The notes: generated from the sequence alone by a model not told the origin. Shown: positions 25,231-32,644, counted from the first letter of the stretch. The stretch: DNA of 64,000 bases from Bifidobacterium moukalabense DSM 27321 (GCF_000522505.1 NZ_AZMV01000007.1:682001-746000); one strand, 5' to 3'. Translations and numbers: made by a program.

Positions 25231-25503
25231 ATGGCGACCACCCAAATCACCTACGAGGACGGCACCAGCGAGATCGTGCCCGTCACGATGCGCGCGAACT
25301 GCAAGGCCGAAGCCCACGCGTTGGAAGCCGGTTGGGGCACCGTGCAGCAGTCCCCGGTACGCTGCGGCGCGTACGCCGTGTACGCCGCGCTGCGCATGAG
25401 CGGACGCAGCCTGCCCGACTTCGAGCATTGGCTCGACACCGTATCCTCCTTCGACCTCGCGGCCGCGAAGGAGGAACCGGAAGAGGGAAACCCTACGGAC
25501 TAG
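25231..25503 (+). CDS. Tail assembly chaperone (gpG-like)
   Basis: 90 residues, beta strands first (TQITYEDGTSEIVPVTM), then helices (FEHWLDTVSSFDLAAAKEE). It lies directly before the tape-measure gene, where the gpG/gpGT chaperones are encoded. Near its 3' end the heptamer GGGAAAC (25485-25491) sits in the right phase for a -1 shift into the overlapping frame. Confidence 0.8.
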   Translation: MATTQITYEDGTSEIVPVTMRANCKAEAHALEAGWGTVQQSPVRCGAYAVYAALRMSGRSLPDFEHWLDTVSSFDLAAAKEEPEEGNPTD

Positions 25504-25661
25504 CCGCGTGGCCCGACGGTTCGCTCGGCCGTCTCTCGTTCCTCCTGGCAAGCCGTTTCGGCGGTACGCCATGGCAGTGGAGGAACGAGGCCGACGAGCG
25601 TGACTGGGGCACCGGACTGGCCGAACTGCTCAAGGAAGCCGAAGCATCGCAGAAGGAGTGA
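25231..25661 (+). CDS. Tail assembly chaperone, -1 frameshift product (gpGT-like)
   Basis: The in-phase slippery heptamer G GGA AAC at 25485-25491 would fuse the first 87 residues to 56 residues of the -1 frame (PYGLAAWPDGSLGRLSFLLA onward, ending EASQKE), giving about 143 residues. The second frame is open to 25661, four bases before the tape-measure start, and has no start codon signal of its own. Such G/GT frameshifts are known across siphophages. Confidence 0.8.
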
Positions 25662-25664
25662 ACC

Positions 25665-27317
25665 GTGGCACACAGCGCGATCATGAGCGTGCGCATCACC
25701 GGCAACGCCGACGATGCCGTCAAGGCGTTCGAGAAGACCACCACGAAGGCCGCCGCGTTCGGCAGCGCCATCGGCGGACTCGCCGTCAAGGGAGTGACCG
25801 CGCTATGGGACACGGTGAAGGGATTCGCCAGCGATGTGGTGAACATGTCGGACAGCACCGACAAGTTCATGAACACCATGAGCTTCGCCGGCATCGACAC
25901 GAAGGCCGTGCAGGCCGCGGCGAAGGAAACCCGAAAATACGCGGATGATACCGTGTATGGGCTCGATGACATCCAGAACACCACCGCGCAGCTGGCCGCC
26001 AACGGCATCGGCAACTACATGGAACTGACCGAGGCGGCCGGCAACCTGAACGCCGTGGCAGGCGGCAACGCCGACACGTTCAAGTCCGTCGCGATGATGC
26101 TCACGCAGACGGCCGGCGCGGGCAAGCTCACCACCGAGAACTGGAACCAGCTGACAGACGCGATACCGGGCGCGTCCGGCAAACTGCAGGAGGCCCTGCT
26201 CAAGGCCGGCGCGTACACGGGCAACTTCCGCGACGCGATGGCCAAGGGCGAGATCACGGCCGACGAGTTCAACCAGGCATTGCTGGACCTCGGCATGACC
26301 GACGTGGCGAAACAGGCCGCGACCTCCACCAGCACCATCGAGGGAGCCATGGGCAACCTCGAAGCCGCCGTGACCGGCGGTCTGACCGACGCGTTCAACC
26401 TGTTCAAGCCGGCGGTCACGGGCGGCATCAACGCGGCATCAGCCGCCGTGACCAGCCTGGCCACCAACGGCGTGCAGGGATTGCAGACGTTCTTCGGGCA
26501 GGTCAAGGACACCGGAGCGTTCACCGCATTGCAGTCCGCCGCGCAGTCGGTCGGCGGTGGCCTGCAATCATTGTGGAACGGCATCATGGCGGTCGTGAAC
26601 GCAATGACCGGAGGGCAGCCGGCGGGAACCGCGTTCGGTAACGTGCTCAACACCGTCGCCGCGGCCGCGCAGACCGTCGGCGGCTGGCTGAGGACCGCCG
26701 GCGAATGGATCGGTCAGAATCTGGATCTCGTGACCCCTCTCGTGGCCGCGATCGGCGGGGCCGTCGCGGCGGTGACCGCCGTGACCACGGCCATGCAGCT
26801 CGCCGCGACGGCGCAGGCGCTGCTCAACGCGGTCATGGCCGCGAATCCCATCATGCTCCTGGTCACGGCGATCGCCGCACTGGTGGCCGGACTGGTCTGG
26901 TTCTTCACCCAGACCCAGACGGGCCGGCAGATCTGGTCCGACTTCACGGCGTTCCTCTCGCAATGCGTGACCAGCATCATCGGCTTCTTCACCACCCTGG
27001 GCTCGAGGATCGGATCGGTGTTCACCGGCGCGGCCAACGGCGCCAGGAACGTGTGGAACGGCGTGGTCAACTGGTTCGGTTCCATCCCGGGCAAGATCAA
27101 GGGCTTCTTCTCGAACGCCGGCTCGATCCTCAAGGACGCGGGCGCGGCCATCATCAACGGTTTCCTCAACGGGCTCAAGGGCGCGTGGAACAACGTGACC
27201 GGCTGGATCAGCGGCATCGGCGACTGGATCAAGGAACACAAGGGCCCGCCCGCCTACGACGCGGTCCTGCTGACCGCCAACGGCCGGCTGATCATGCAGG
27301 CTTCGCCAAAGGATTGA
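25665..27317 (+). CDS. Tape measure protein (frameshifted near the end)
   Basis: 550 residues as read. The N-terminus (TGNADDAVKAFEKTTTKAAAFGSAIGG) and TMP-type regions (LTQTAGAGKLTTENWNQLTDAIPGASG is the classic tape-measure part) are followed by hydrophobic segments (LVTPLVAAIGGAVAAVTAVTTA, MLLVTAIAALVAGLVWFF) and W-rich repeats. At about 27299 the frame breaks: the continuation lies in the -1 frame from 27302 to 27526, as if one G were missing from a GGG run. Restored length would be about 620 residues. Start GTG 25665 has AAGGAG upstream. Confidence 0.88.
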   Translation: MAHSAIMSVRITGNADDAVKAFEKTTTKAAAFGSAIGGLAVKGVTALWDTVKGFASDVVNMSDSTDKFMNTMSFAGIDTKAVQAAAKETRKYADDTVYGLDDIQNTTAQLAANGIGNYMELTEAAGNLNAVAGGNADTFKSVAMMLTQTAGAGKLTTENWNQLTDAIPGASGKLQEALLKAGAYTGNFRDAMAKGEITADEFNQALLDLGMTDVAKQAATSTSTIEGAMGNLEAAVTGGLTDAFNLFKPAVTGGINAASAAVTSLATNGVQGLQTFFGQVKDTGAFTALQSAAQSVGGGLQSLWNGIMAVVNAMTGGQPAGTAFGNVLNTVAAAAQTVGGWLRTAGEWIGQNLDLVTPLVAAIGGAVAAVTAVTTAMQLAATAQALLNAVMAANPIMLLVTAIAALVAGLVWFFTQTQTGRQIWSDFTAFLSQCVTSIIGFFTTLGSRIGSVFTGAANGARNVWNGVVNWFGSIPGKIKGFFSNAGSILKDAGAAIINGFLNGLKGAWNNVTGWISGIGDWIKEHKGPPAYDAVLLTANGRLIMQASPKD

Positions 27318-27526
27318 ACCAGGGATTCGACACGTCCGTGGCGTCCGCCATCCGACGCGCCAACACCAGGCTCGGCAAACTCGACCTGCACATGGGCGCG
27401 GACGGCGCGGCCGCGGGCAACACCACCATCTTCAACGTGACCATCCAGGGCGAGGTGCTCGACAGGGAAGGCACCGCCAAGACGATCAGAAGACTGCTGG
27501 ACGACTACGCGGACAGGCGGCGATGA
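27302..27526 (+). pseudogene. Out-of-frame C-terminus of tape measure protein
   Basis: About 74 residues (from FAKGLNQGFDTSVASAIRRA, ending YADRRR) continue the tape measure in another frame. The block has no start signal, keeps coding character and overlaps the next gene start by 4 bases as an intact gene end would. Either a real one-base deletion, an assembly error at a G run, or a rare -1 frameshift explains it. Confidence 0.72.
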
Positions 27527-29037
27527 TGCGACAGCCGATGTTCTACGCGGACCGCGGGCAGGGTTGGGAGAACCTGACCGGCCATGCGGGCTCGCCCGCC
27601 GCGCTCTCCTCCTTCAGCGTCGAATGGGGCACGGACTCGCCGAAGGAACAGCCCTCGGTGAACGTGCTGCACTTCCGGCTGCTCGACCGCACCGGCATGC
27701 TGGCCGGCAACAGCACGCGCCTGGCCGGCATGAAGGTGCTGGTCCAACTCTCCCGCCGCCCCCTGTGGCGGGACCTGAACGCCACGGAATCCTGGGACGG
27801 GGTGTCCGACACGCTCACCTGGGACGGTCTGCACCTCGCGCACCGGCCCGACCAGACCGAGGGGCCGGACCCGACCGCGCTCACCATCTTCACCGGCAAC
27901 ACCACCACCGGCGGCACCATCACCCAAAACCCCGATGGCACATATCTGCTCGATCTGTACGCGAACGCGCAACTGGTCAGGGCGGGCCGCACCACACGGC
28001 AGGGACCCGTCTCGACGGACGCGCGCCTGACGGGCCTGCACTGGACCGGCACCGCCGCGCAACGCGTGGACGAGATCAACCGGCGGCTCACGACGCTCGG
28101 CTGCCCGCCCCTGTCGGACGAAGCCGTGGCATGGCTCAAGGCCAACGCGCCCACGCCCGCACCCTACGAGGCGGACTCCCATCCCGACCTGTCCACCATC
28201 CTGTACGCGCTGGCCGCCACCCATCCCGACCTGCCATTGTTCTATGAGCGTCACCGGCATGGTTCGGAAAGCGTGGACCTCGTGTTCGCGGGCCGGCCGG
28301 CGGCCATCACCATGCACGCCGACGGCCGGCTGACCGTCGAGGGAGCGGGCCTGGAACAGGAGGCCGCGCCCGCCGACGCCATCACCGTGGACGACAACAT
28401 GCTGACCATGCCCGCTCCCGTCTCCCGGATCACGCTCAGGACCCGCGCGGTCAAATGGGACGAATCCGGAAACAGGTTCTCCTTCGAGGATGACGAGGTG
28501 ACCATCGGCGACCGTGGACGCCTGCCCGCCGAGCTCACGGAGACCATCAACGCGGTCCCGTTCTCGTCGGACGCCATCACACGCGACGATTCCGCCGGCC
28601 ACTGGCAGGCCGGCACCTGGACCCCGACCGACGCGCAGCGCGACCAGTGGGCCGAATGGCTGGCCGTGCAGACATTGAGACTGCGCCCCAAAGGATTGAC
28701 GGCGAGCAGCCGACGGCTCGACATCGACCTGTTCGAGCAGGCATTGCAGCCCACGGCGAGCCTGTGGGCGTTCGTCAGCACCCGGTACACCCGGCTGCTG
28801 GCCGATGACGGCACGCCGGCCACGTCGGGCGCGTGGCTCGCCACGGGCGGCACCCTCTCGTTCGACTGGCGCGACGGGATCCCGGTGTTGGAAAACGAGC
28901 TGGACATCAGCCCGCTGCCCATGCTGCCCAGCACGCTCAGCCGGTGGCGGGACCTCGACCCCATCGGCATCGCCTGGCAGGACATGCCCGCGTTCACATG
29001 GGGCGAGATGTCGCAGATCACCTACTTCACCGATTAA
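27523..29037 (+). CDS. Minor tail protein
   Basis: 504 residues, beta-rich with repeated LTWDGLHLAHRP- and GTLSFDWRDGIPVLENEL-like strands. It follows the tape measure directly, where distal tail and baseplate hub proteins are encoded, and overlaps it by 4 bases. A conserved-looking hub ending (LSRWRDLDPIGIAWQDMPAF) is present. The precise role (Dit- or Tal-like) cannot be fixed from sequence alone. Confidence 0.72.
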   Translation: MMRQPMFYADRGQGWENLTGHAGSPAALSSFSVEWGTDSPKEQPSVNVLHFRLLDRTGMLAGNSTRLAGMKVLVQLSRRPLWRDLNATESWDGVSDTLTWDGLHLAHRPDQTEGPDPTALTIFTGNTTTGGTITQNPDGTYLLDLYANAQLVRAGRTTRQGPVSTDARLTGLHWTGTAAQRVDEINRRLTTLGCPPLSDEAVAWLKANAPTPAPYEADSHPDLSTILYALAATHPDLPLFYERHRHGSESVDLVFAGRPAAITMHADGRLTVEGAGLEQEAAPADAITVDDNMLTMPAPVSRITLRTRAVKWDESGNRFSFEDDEVTIGDRGRLPAELTETINAVPFSSDAITRDDSAGHWQAGTWTPTDAQRDQWAEWLAVQTLRLRPKGLTASSRRLDIDLFEQALQPTASLWAFVSTRYTRLLADDGTPATSGAWLATGGTLSFDWRDGIPVLENELDISPLPMLPSTLSRWRDLDPIGIAWQDMPAFTWGEMSQITYFTD

Positions 29038-29052
29038 ACAGAAAGGACCATC

Positions 29053-30279
29053 ATGGTGAACGAATCCTTCGACCCGTCCAAGATGCCCACGACGCCCCGC
29101 TACGGGATCCGCTATCCGGCCGGCACCGACCTGGTGCGCTACGCGTCGCAGCAGTTCAAGGCCATGGCCGAAAGCATCGACGACAGGATAGACACGCTGC
29201 CCGCCTCGGTCACCGCGCGCGTGGATCAGGCGGCCACGCAGGCCGCGGCCAGCGCTCAGACGGCCCAGGCGGCCGCCGCGACGGCCGGAACCCTGGCCGA
29301 CCAGAACATGGCCGCCAACCTGAACAACAAGGACTCGAAGACATCCCTCGCGCTCGACAAGACCCTGAACAACGGGCCGCGCTGGCGTAACGCCGTGATC
29401 ATCGGCGACAGCCTGTGCAAGGGACACTATTCCGGCGCGGACCATGCCGGCCAGGGCATCGGCGACGTGGTGTGCAGGATCCTGGGCATCACGAGCGTGC
29501 AGAACGTGGCCGTGTCCGGCAGCGGCTTCACCGTCGGCGGATCCAACACGTTCATCAACCAGTGGAACCGCGTGGCCAACAAGGCCGACGTCGATCTGGT
29601 CCTGGTCATCGGCGGCGTGAACGACAACAACAACGACTGCGCCGCGGCCTGCACGCAGCTGGTCAACGCGATCCGCACCTCGGCCGCCAACGCGCGCATC
29701 TACGTGTTCCCCGTGGCCGGAGGCCTCGGCCTCGGGCTGGCCGGCCACTACACGGCCCTGCATTCCATCAACAACGCGATCATCGCCCTGCCGGGCCAGC
29801 ATCGCGGCGTGGTCCTGATGCAGGGCTGCCACAGGTGGGGCCAGATGATCGCGGAAAGCCAGGCGGACGGCACCATCCACATGAAGAAGGAGGGCTACGA
29901 GGCATGGGCCCGTATCGCGGCGCGCCTGATGCTGTCGGGCCAGAACACGTTCTGGCCCGAATACGCGCGCGACCTGAACGTGACCAGCATCAGCGGCGAC
30001 CCGCTGTTCGACCAGATCCAGTGCAAGCGGTTCATCGAGGTCAACGGCACGATCACGTTGCAGATCCGCGCGCACACCGGCCGCGCCATCGACACCGGAT
30101 TCACCGCATTCGCGGCGGACAGGTACCTGTGCAGCGACATCGCGACCAAATACCTCCAGTGCGGCGCAAGCCTGGACTCGTACCTGACCGTGGAGACCGG
30201 CGGCCTGAAGGTGCAGATGGCCCAACTGCCCAAGGACAGGTGGGTGCTGATCGAATCCTCCTGGATCGCGGGAATGTGA
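29053..30279 (+). CDS. Tail tip / receptor protein with SGNH (GDSL) hydrolase domain
   Basis: 408 residues. Residues 1-95 form a helical, alanine-rich tail-attachment stalk (ARVDQAATQAAASAQTAQAA). Residues 110-300 are an SGNH hydrolase: block I VIIGDSL (S120), block III GGVND (N190) and block V-like DGTIHM (D272, H276) followed by EGYEAWA. Residues 310-408 are a beta-rich C-terminal domain. The enzyme probably removes acetyl groups from a cell-surface polymer during adsorption, as other tail-borne esterases do. AAAGGA precedes the start. Confidence 0.8.
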   Translation: MVNESFDPSKMPTTPRYGIRYPAGTDLVRYASQQFKAMAESIDDRIDTLPASVTARVDQAATQAAASAQTAQAAAATAGTLADQNMAANLNNKDSKTSLALDKTLNNGPRWRNAVIIGDSLCKGHYSGADHAGQGIGDVVCRILGITSVQNVAVSGSGFTVGGSNTFINQWNRVANKADVDLVLVIGGVNDNNNDCAAACTQLVNAIRTSAANARIYVFPVAGGLGLGLAGHYTALHSINNAIIALPGQHRGVVLMQGCHRWGQMIAESQADGTIHMKKEGYEAWARIAARLMLSGQNTFWPEYARDLNVTSISGDPLFDQIQCKRFIEVNGTITLQIRAHTGRAIDTGFTAFAADRYLCSDIATKYLQCGASLDSYLTVETGGLKVQMAQLPKDRWVLIESSWIAGM

Positions 30280-30281
30280 CC

Positions 30282-30524
30282 ATGCCGTTCGACATCCTCA
30301 TCGCGTTGATCACGACCGGCGGCGTGATCGTCGGCGCGCTGCTCGGCTTCATGGGAACGTCCGTCAAAAACCGGCTCGACGCCTACCGGATCGCGCAGGA
30401 CATGCAACAGGACAACCAGAAGCTCTGGCAGTGGAACCGCCAGCTCGTGGACCACATCTACAAGAATCTGGGCCCGCCGCCGCCACGGCCGCCCGACGAC
30501 CTGTTCAAACACGACAACGACTAG
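30282..30524 (+). CDS. Small phage membrane protein (holin- or spanin-like position)
   Basis: 80 residues: an N-terminal membrane helix (ILIALITTGGVIVGALLGFM), a coiled-coil-like stretch (MQQDNQKLWQWNRQLVDHI) and a proline-rich end. It directly precedes the endolysin gene. It could be a second holin or an antiholin; the other holin candidate follows the endolysin. Confidence 0.6.
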   Translation: MPFDILIALITTGGVIVGALLGFMGTSVKNRLDAYRIAQDMQQDNQKLWQWNRQLVDHIYKNLGPPPPRPPDDLFKHDND

Positions 30525-30538
30525 GAAGGAGCACACGA

Positions 30539-31315
30539 TTGGCGGACCTCAACACACTGTGCGCGCGCATGCGCTACTGGTGCCAGACCGCGAACATGGG
30601 CTATTCGCAGACCGACCGGTGGCATTTCGACCCGGCCGGCGGCAACTGCGATTGCAGCAGCCTGGTGATCCACTGCCTGCAGGAGGCGGGATTCGATACC
30701 GGCAGCGCCGGATACACGGGCGACCTGAGCCGGAACCTGACCAGCCGAGGCTGGACGAGACTGCCCGCCGACGGCCATCCGATGGCCGGCGACATCCTGC
30801 TGAACGACGCCGATCACGTCGCCGTCTACCTGGGCGACGGCCTGCTGGCGCAGGCCAGCATCAGCGAAACGGGCGGCATCACCGGCACGGCCGGCGACCA
30901 GACGAACGGCGAGACGAACGTCTCACCCTACTACGACTACCCATGGGATTGCTATTTACGATACGGAGGAGACATGCCAACGGCACAGGAGATCGCGGAA
31001 GCGGTCTGGAATTTCGAGCAGAACGGCGTCAAATGCCGTGACAGGCTGCAAGGCACCGACGAGGCCGCCAACGCGGCGGCCGAAAGGGTCTGGACGTTCC
31101 TCATCCAGGGCGTGCAGGCCCGCGACCGGCTCTACGGGCTCGACAACATCCAGACGCCACAGCTCGCGGCCACCGTGGCGGCCCAGTCGGCGGCGCTCGA
31201 GGCATTGGCCAAAAGCGTGGGCACCGACCCCGACACCATCGCGGCCAGCGTGGAACAAGCCGTCAAGGCGAGACTCGCCACGCTCAGGATCACAGTGGAA
31301 GGAGACCAGTCATGA
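30539..31315 (+). CDS. Endolysin with NlpC/P60-CHAP-type peptidase domain
   Basis: 258 residues from TTG 30539, which has AAGGAG 8 bases upstream. The catalytic domain (1-140) shows GGNCDCSSLVIH with C39 as nucleophile and DADHVAVYLGD with H93. The C-terminal part has two copies of a VW-F-GV-RDRL-G-D motif (about 155-173 and 183-201), likely the wall-binding module, then a helical end. At codon 146 an in-frame ATG (30974) follows a strong ribosome site. It cleaves host peptidoglycan at lysis. Confidence 0.85.
   Translation: MADLNTLCARMRYWCQTANMGYSQTDRWHFDPAGGNCDCSSLVIHCLQEAGFDTGSAGYTGDLSRNLTSRGWTRLPADGHPMAGDILLNDADHVAVYLGDGLLAQASISETGGITGTAGDQTNGETNVSPYYDYPWDCYLRYGGDMPTAQEIAEAVWNFEQNGVKCRDRLQGTDEAANAAAERVWTFLIQGVQARDRLYGLDNIQTPQLAATVAAQSAALEALAKSVGTDPDTIAASVEQAVKARLATLRITVEGDQS
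30965..30976 (+). promoter_or_regulatory. Internal ribosome site and start in endolysin gene
   Basis: GGAGGA (30965-30970) precedes in-frame ATG 30974 by 3-4 bases, at the exact border between the catalytic and binding parts. It would make a free 113-residue C-terminal module. Internal starts that yield extra binding domains are known in several endolysins of Gram-positive phages. Confidence 0.6.
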
Positions 31316-31566
31316 GCAACACGCCAAACATCGCGGACCACGCATCCGACACCAGCCAGGACACCAACCGGGACACCTACCGGCCCGTCTTCAACGACAC
31401 CGTGCGGACAGGGATCTACCTGTTCAGCCTTGTCTGCGTGATCGTCGGTTTCGGATTCTCCCGGTTCGGCGACCCCGCCATCGGCGACTACATCACCACG
31501 GCCGGCGGGATCCTCGCCGCGGGATTCGGCGTAGCCTACAACCCGCTACGCATGAACGCGAAGTGA
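31312..31566 (+). CDS. Holin
   Basis: 84 residues: a hydrophilic N-terminus, then two membrane helices (TGIYLFSLVCVIVGFGF and ITTAGGILAAGFGVAY) separated by a short loop, and a short basic tail. The start overlaps the endolysin stop (ATGA). Its end overlaps the integrase gene end, which runs the other way, by 21 bases. Confidence 0.8.
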   Translation: MSNTPNIADHASDTSQDTNRDTYRPVFNDTVRTGIYLFSLVCVIVGFGFSRFGDPAIGDYITTAGGILAAGFGVAYNPLRMNAK

Positions 31567-32391
31567 GCTGACCACCTTACGGAGTTCCTCGGGCGGCATG
31601 GCCACGTACCTTTGCGTCGTGGCCACACTGCTATGCCCGAGAAGCGTGGACACCGCCAGAAGATCATGTGTCGCCAGATACGCCTGCGTGGCGGCCCTGT
31701 GCCGGAGACTGTGCGTCCCGTACGATTGAGGCAGCGCACTGCCTACGATCTTGCCAACCCGGCCGGCGGTGAGATGGCTGATTCCGTGATCGTTACGGGA
31801 CGGGAACAGCCAGCCGTCCCCAGTCTGACGTATTCGCACGGCCAGATCCTGCGGCAACGGTATCAGCCGCTGCTTATCGCCCTTGCCGACGACCCGCAAT
31901 AGCGCATTATCGGCCGGCCCGACCACATCACGACCGGACACCTTCGCTATCTCGCCCCTGCGTAGCCCCAGTTCGGCCCCGAGCCTGACCATGAGCCGGT
32001 CACGTTCGGACAGGCCATCCATCGCCTCCCTGATACCGGTCTCCGGGCAGGGACGAGGGTGTGGCTTCGATCCCGCGACATGTGGCAGTCCGATGGCCGG
32101 ATTGTCGGATCTCAGGTCGTGATCGACGCACCAGTCGAAATAGCTCGTCAACGTCGCCCGTATCCCCTTGCGTGTCTCGGCCGAAAGACCTTCCCGTCCC
32201 ATCCATTTCTCGCAATCGGTGCGCGTGACGTTTTCCGGCGGCTTGCCGGCAAGATAATGCACGAAACCCCATAGTTTCACCCGTCTCGTCTTAATGGTGC
32301 TCGGCATCCTTCCCGCCGCTCTCAGATATGTCAGCCACTGATCCACGCTTTGTTCCCAGGTCTGCGGGAACGGTTCAGGTCGCAATCGCAT
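31546..32391 (-). CDS. Tyrosine-type phage integrase
   Basis: 281 residues. The N-terminal SAM-like DNA-binding domain (about 10-95) is followed by the catalytic domain with R134 (LGLRRGE), K160 (VGKGDKQR), H217 and R220 (HSLRHR), H243 (LGHSS) and nucleophile Y252 (TQRYVAM): the full set. It lacks a long arm-binding domain. ATG 32391 has GGAGGTGG 5 bases upstream; this site lies inside a perfect 7-bp hairpin. It sits 50 bases from the tRNA-Met used as attachment site. Confidence 0.93.
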   Translation of the reverse strand: MRLRPEPFPQTWEQSVDQWLTYLRAAGRMPSTIKTRRVKLWGFVHYLAGKPPENVTRTDCEKWMGREGLSAETRKGIRATLTSYFDWCVDHDLRSDNPAIGLPHVAGSKPHPRPCPETGIREAMDGLSERDRLMVRLGAELGLRRGEIAKVSGRDVVGPADNALLRVVGKGDKQRLIPLPQDLAVRIRQTGDGWLFPSRNDHGISHLTAGRVGKIVGSALPQSYGTHSLRHRAATQAYLATHDLLAVSTLLGHSSVATTQRYVAMPPEELRKVVSSLRVHA

Positions 32392-32392
32392 T

Positions 32393-32422
32393 TTGACCAC
32401 CTCCATCAGGTGGTGATACTAT
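32393..32422 (+). promoter_or_regulatory. Candidate promoter of the right-end tRNA-Met
   Basis: TTGACC (32393-32398) and TACTAT (32417-32422), 18 bases apart, point toward the tRNA, with a start near 32429. It lies inside the integrase leader, on the phage side of the attachment core. Confidence 0.4.
32396..32414 (-). promoter_or_regulatory. Hairpin sequestering the integrase ribosome site
   Basis: In the integrase mRNA, ACCACCT and AGGTGGT form a 7-bp stem with a 5-base loop. The second arm contains the ribosome site for ATG 32391. This would limit integrase translation unless the hairpin is opened or the transcript begins inside it. Confidence 0.55.
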
Positions 32423-32442
32423 GCTTTAGCCGATTATGGCGT

Positions 32443-32516
32443 GGGGTGTTAGCTCAGTCGGTTAGAGCAGCGAACTCATAATTCGTCGGTCCGGGGTTCA
32501 AGCCCCCGACGCCCCA
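32443..32516 (+). tRNA. tRNA-Met (CAT)
   Basis: 74 bases folding into a complete cloverleaf: acceptor GGGGTGT/ACGCCCC with one T-G pair, D stem GCTC/GAGC, anticodon stem GCGAA/TTCGT with loop CTCATAA (CAT at 32477-32479), and T stem CGGGG/CCCCG with loop TTCAAGC. CCA is not encoded. A C at position 5, as in the left copy, would pair perfectly, so the 5' end was probably supplied by the phage. A tRNA-Ile(CAU, lysidine) identity is less likely but cannot be fully excluded. Confidence 0.9.
32448..32469 (+). repeat. Candidate attR core
   Basis: Identical over 22 bases to 15295-15316. It lies in the acceptor/D-arm part of the tRNA, 57 bases from the integrase start codon. Confidence 0.55.
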
Positions 32517-32529
32517 CTGGTTGATTTAT

Positions 32530-32563
32530 GCGGCTTGCGTCAGATCCAGGAATCTGAAGCCGC
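32530..32563 (+). terminator. Hairpin downstream of tRNA-Met
   Basis: GCGGCTT/AAGCCGC (32530-32536 with 32557-32563) encloses CAGAT/ATCTG. It could be a tRNA transcript end, but no T run follows. Confidence 0.4.
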
Positions 32564-32585
32564 TACCTACCCTTCGCAATAAGTC

Positions 32586-32644
32586 GTCACGGGCTTGTAC
32601 CGTGGACCCGCCGGTCCACGGTACAAGCCCGTGACGCCCCACCA
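32586..32644 (+). repeat. Perfect 23-bp hairpin containing a tRNA 3'-end remnant
   Basis: 32586-32608 and 32613-32635 are exact inverted copies around a 4-base loop. The right arm plus GCCCCACCA equals the variable region, T arm (CACGG/CCGTG) and acceptor 3' strand (ACGCCCC-A-CCA) of a tRNA whose 5' part is found at 15290. Thus a second tRNA fragment, with its inverted duplicate, lies beyond the intact tRNA. From 32645 to 32721 nothing else is seen. Confidence 0.75.

Larger units (their letters stand above)
15295..32469 (+). mobile_element. Compact siphovirus-type prophage, about 17.2 kb
   Basis: Bounded by a 22-base identical repeat (15295-15316 and 32448-32469) inside two tRNA-Met(CAT)-like sequences. 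It contains lysogeny regulators, an excisionase-like gene, HNH nuclease, terminase, portal, capsid, tail, lysis and integrase genes in standard order. No helicase, primase, polymerase, Holliday resolvase or replication initiator is recognised. Integration at tRNA-Met is known for other bifidobacterial prophages. One defect is visible, a tape-measure frameshift, which may be a sequencing error. Confidence 0.9.

Noticed and set aside
27505..30225. 906-codon open frame on the minus strand
   Set aside because: It is antisense to two well-supported tail genes and has the biased composition of a GC-rich shadow frame.
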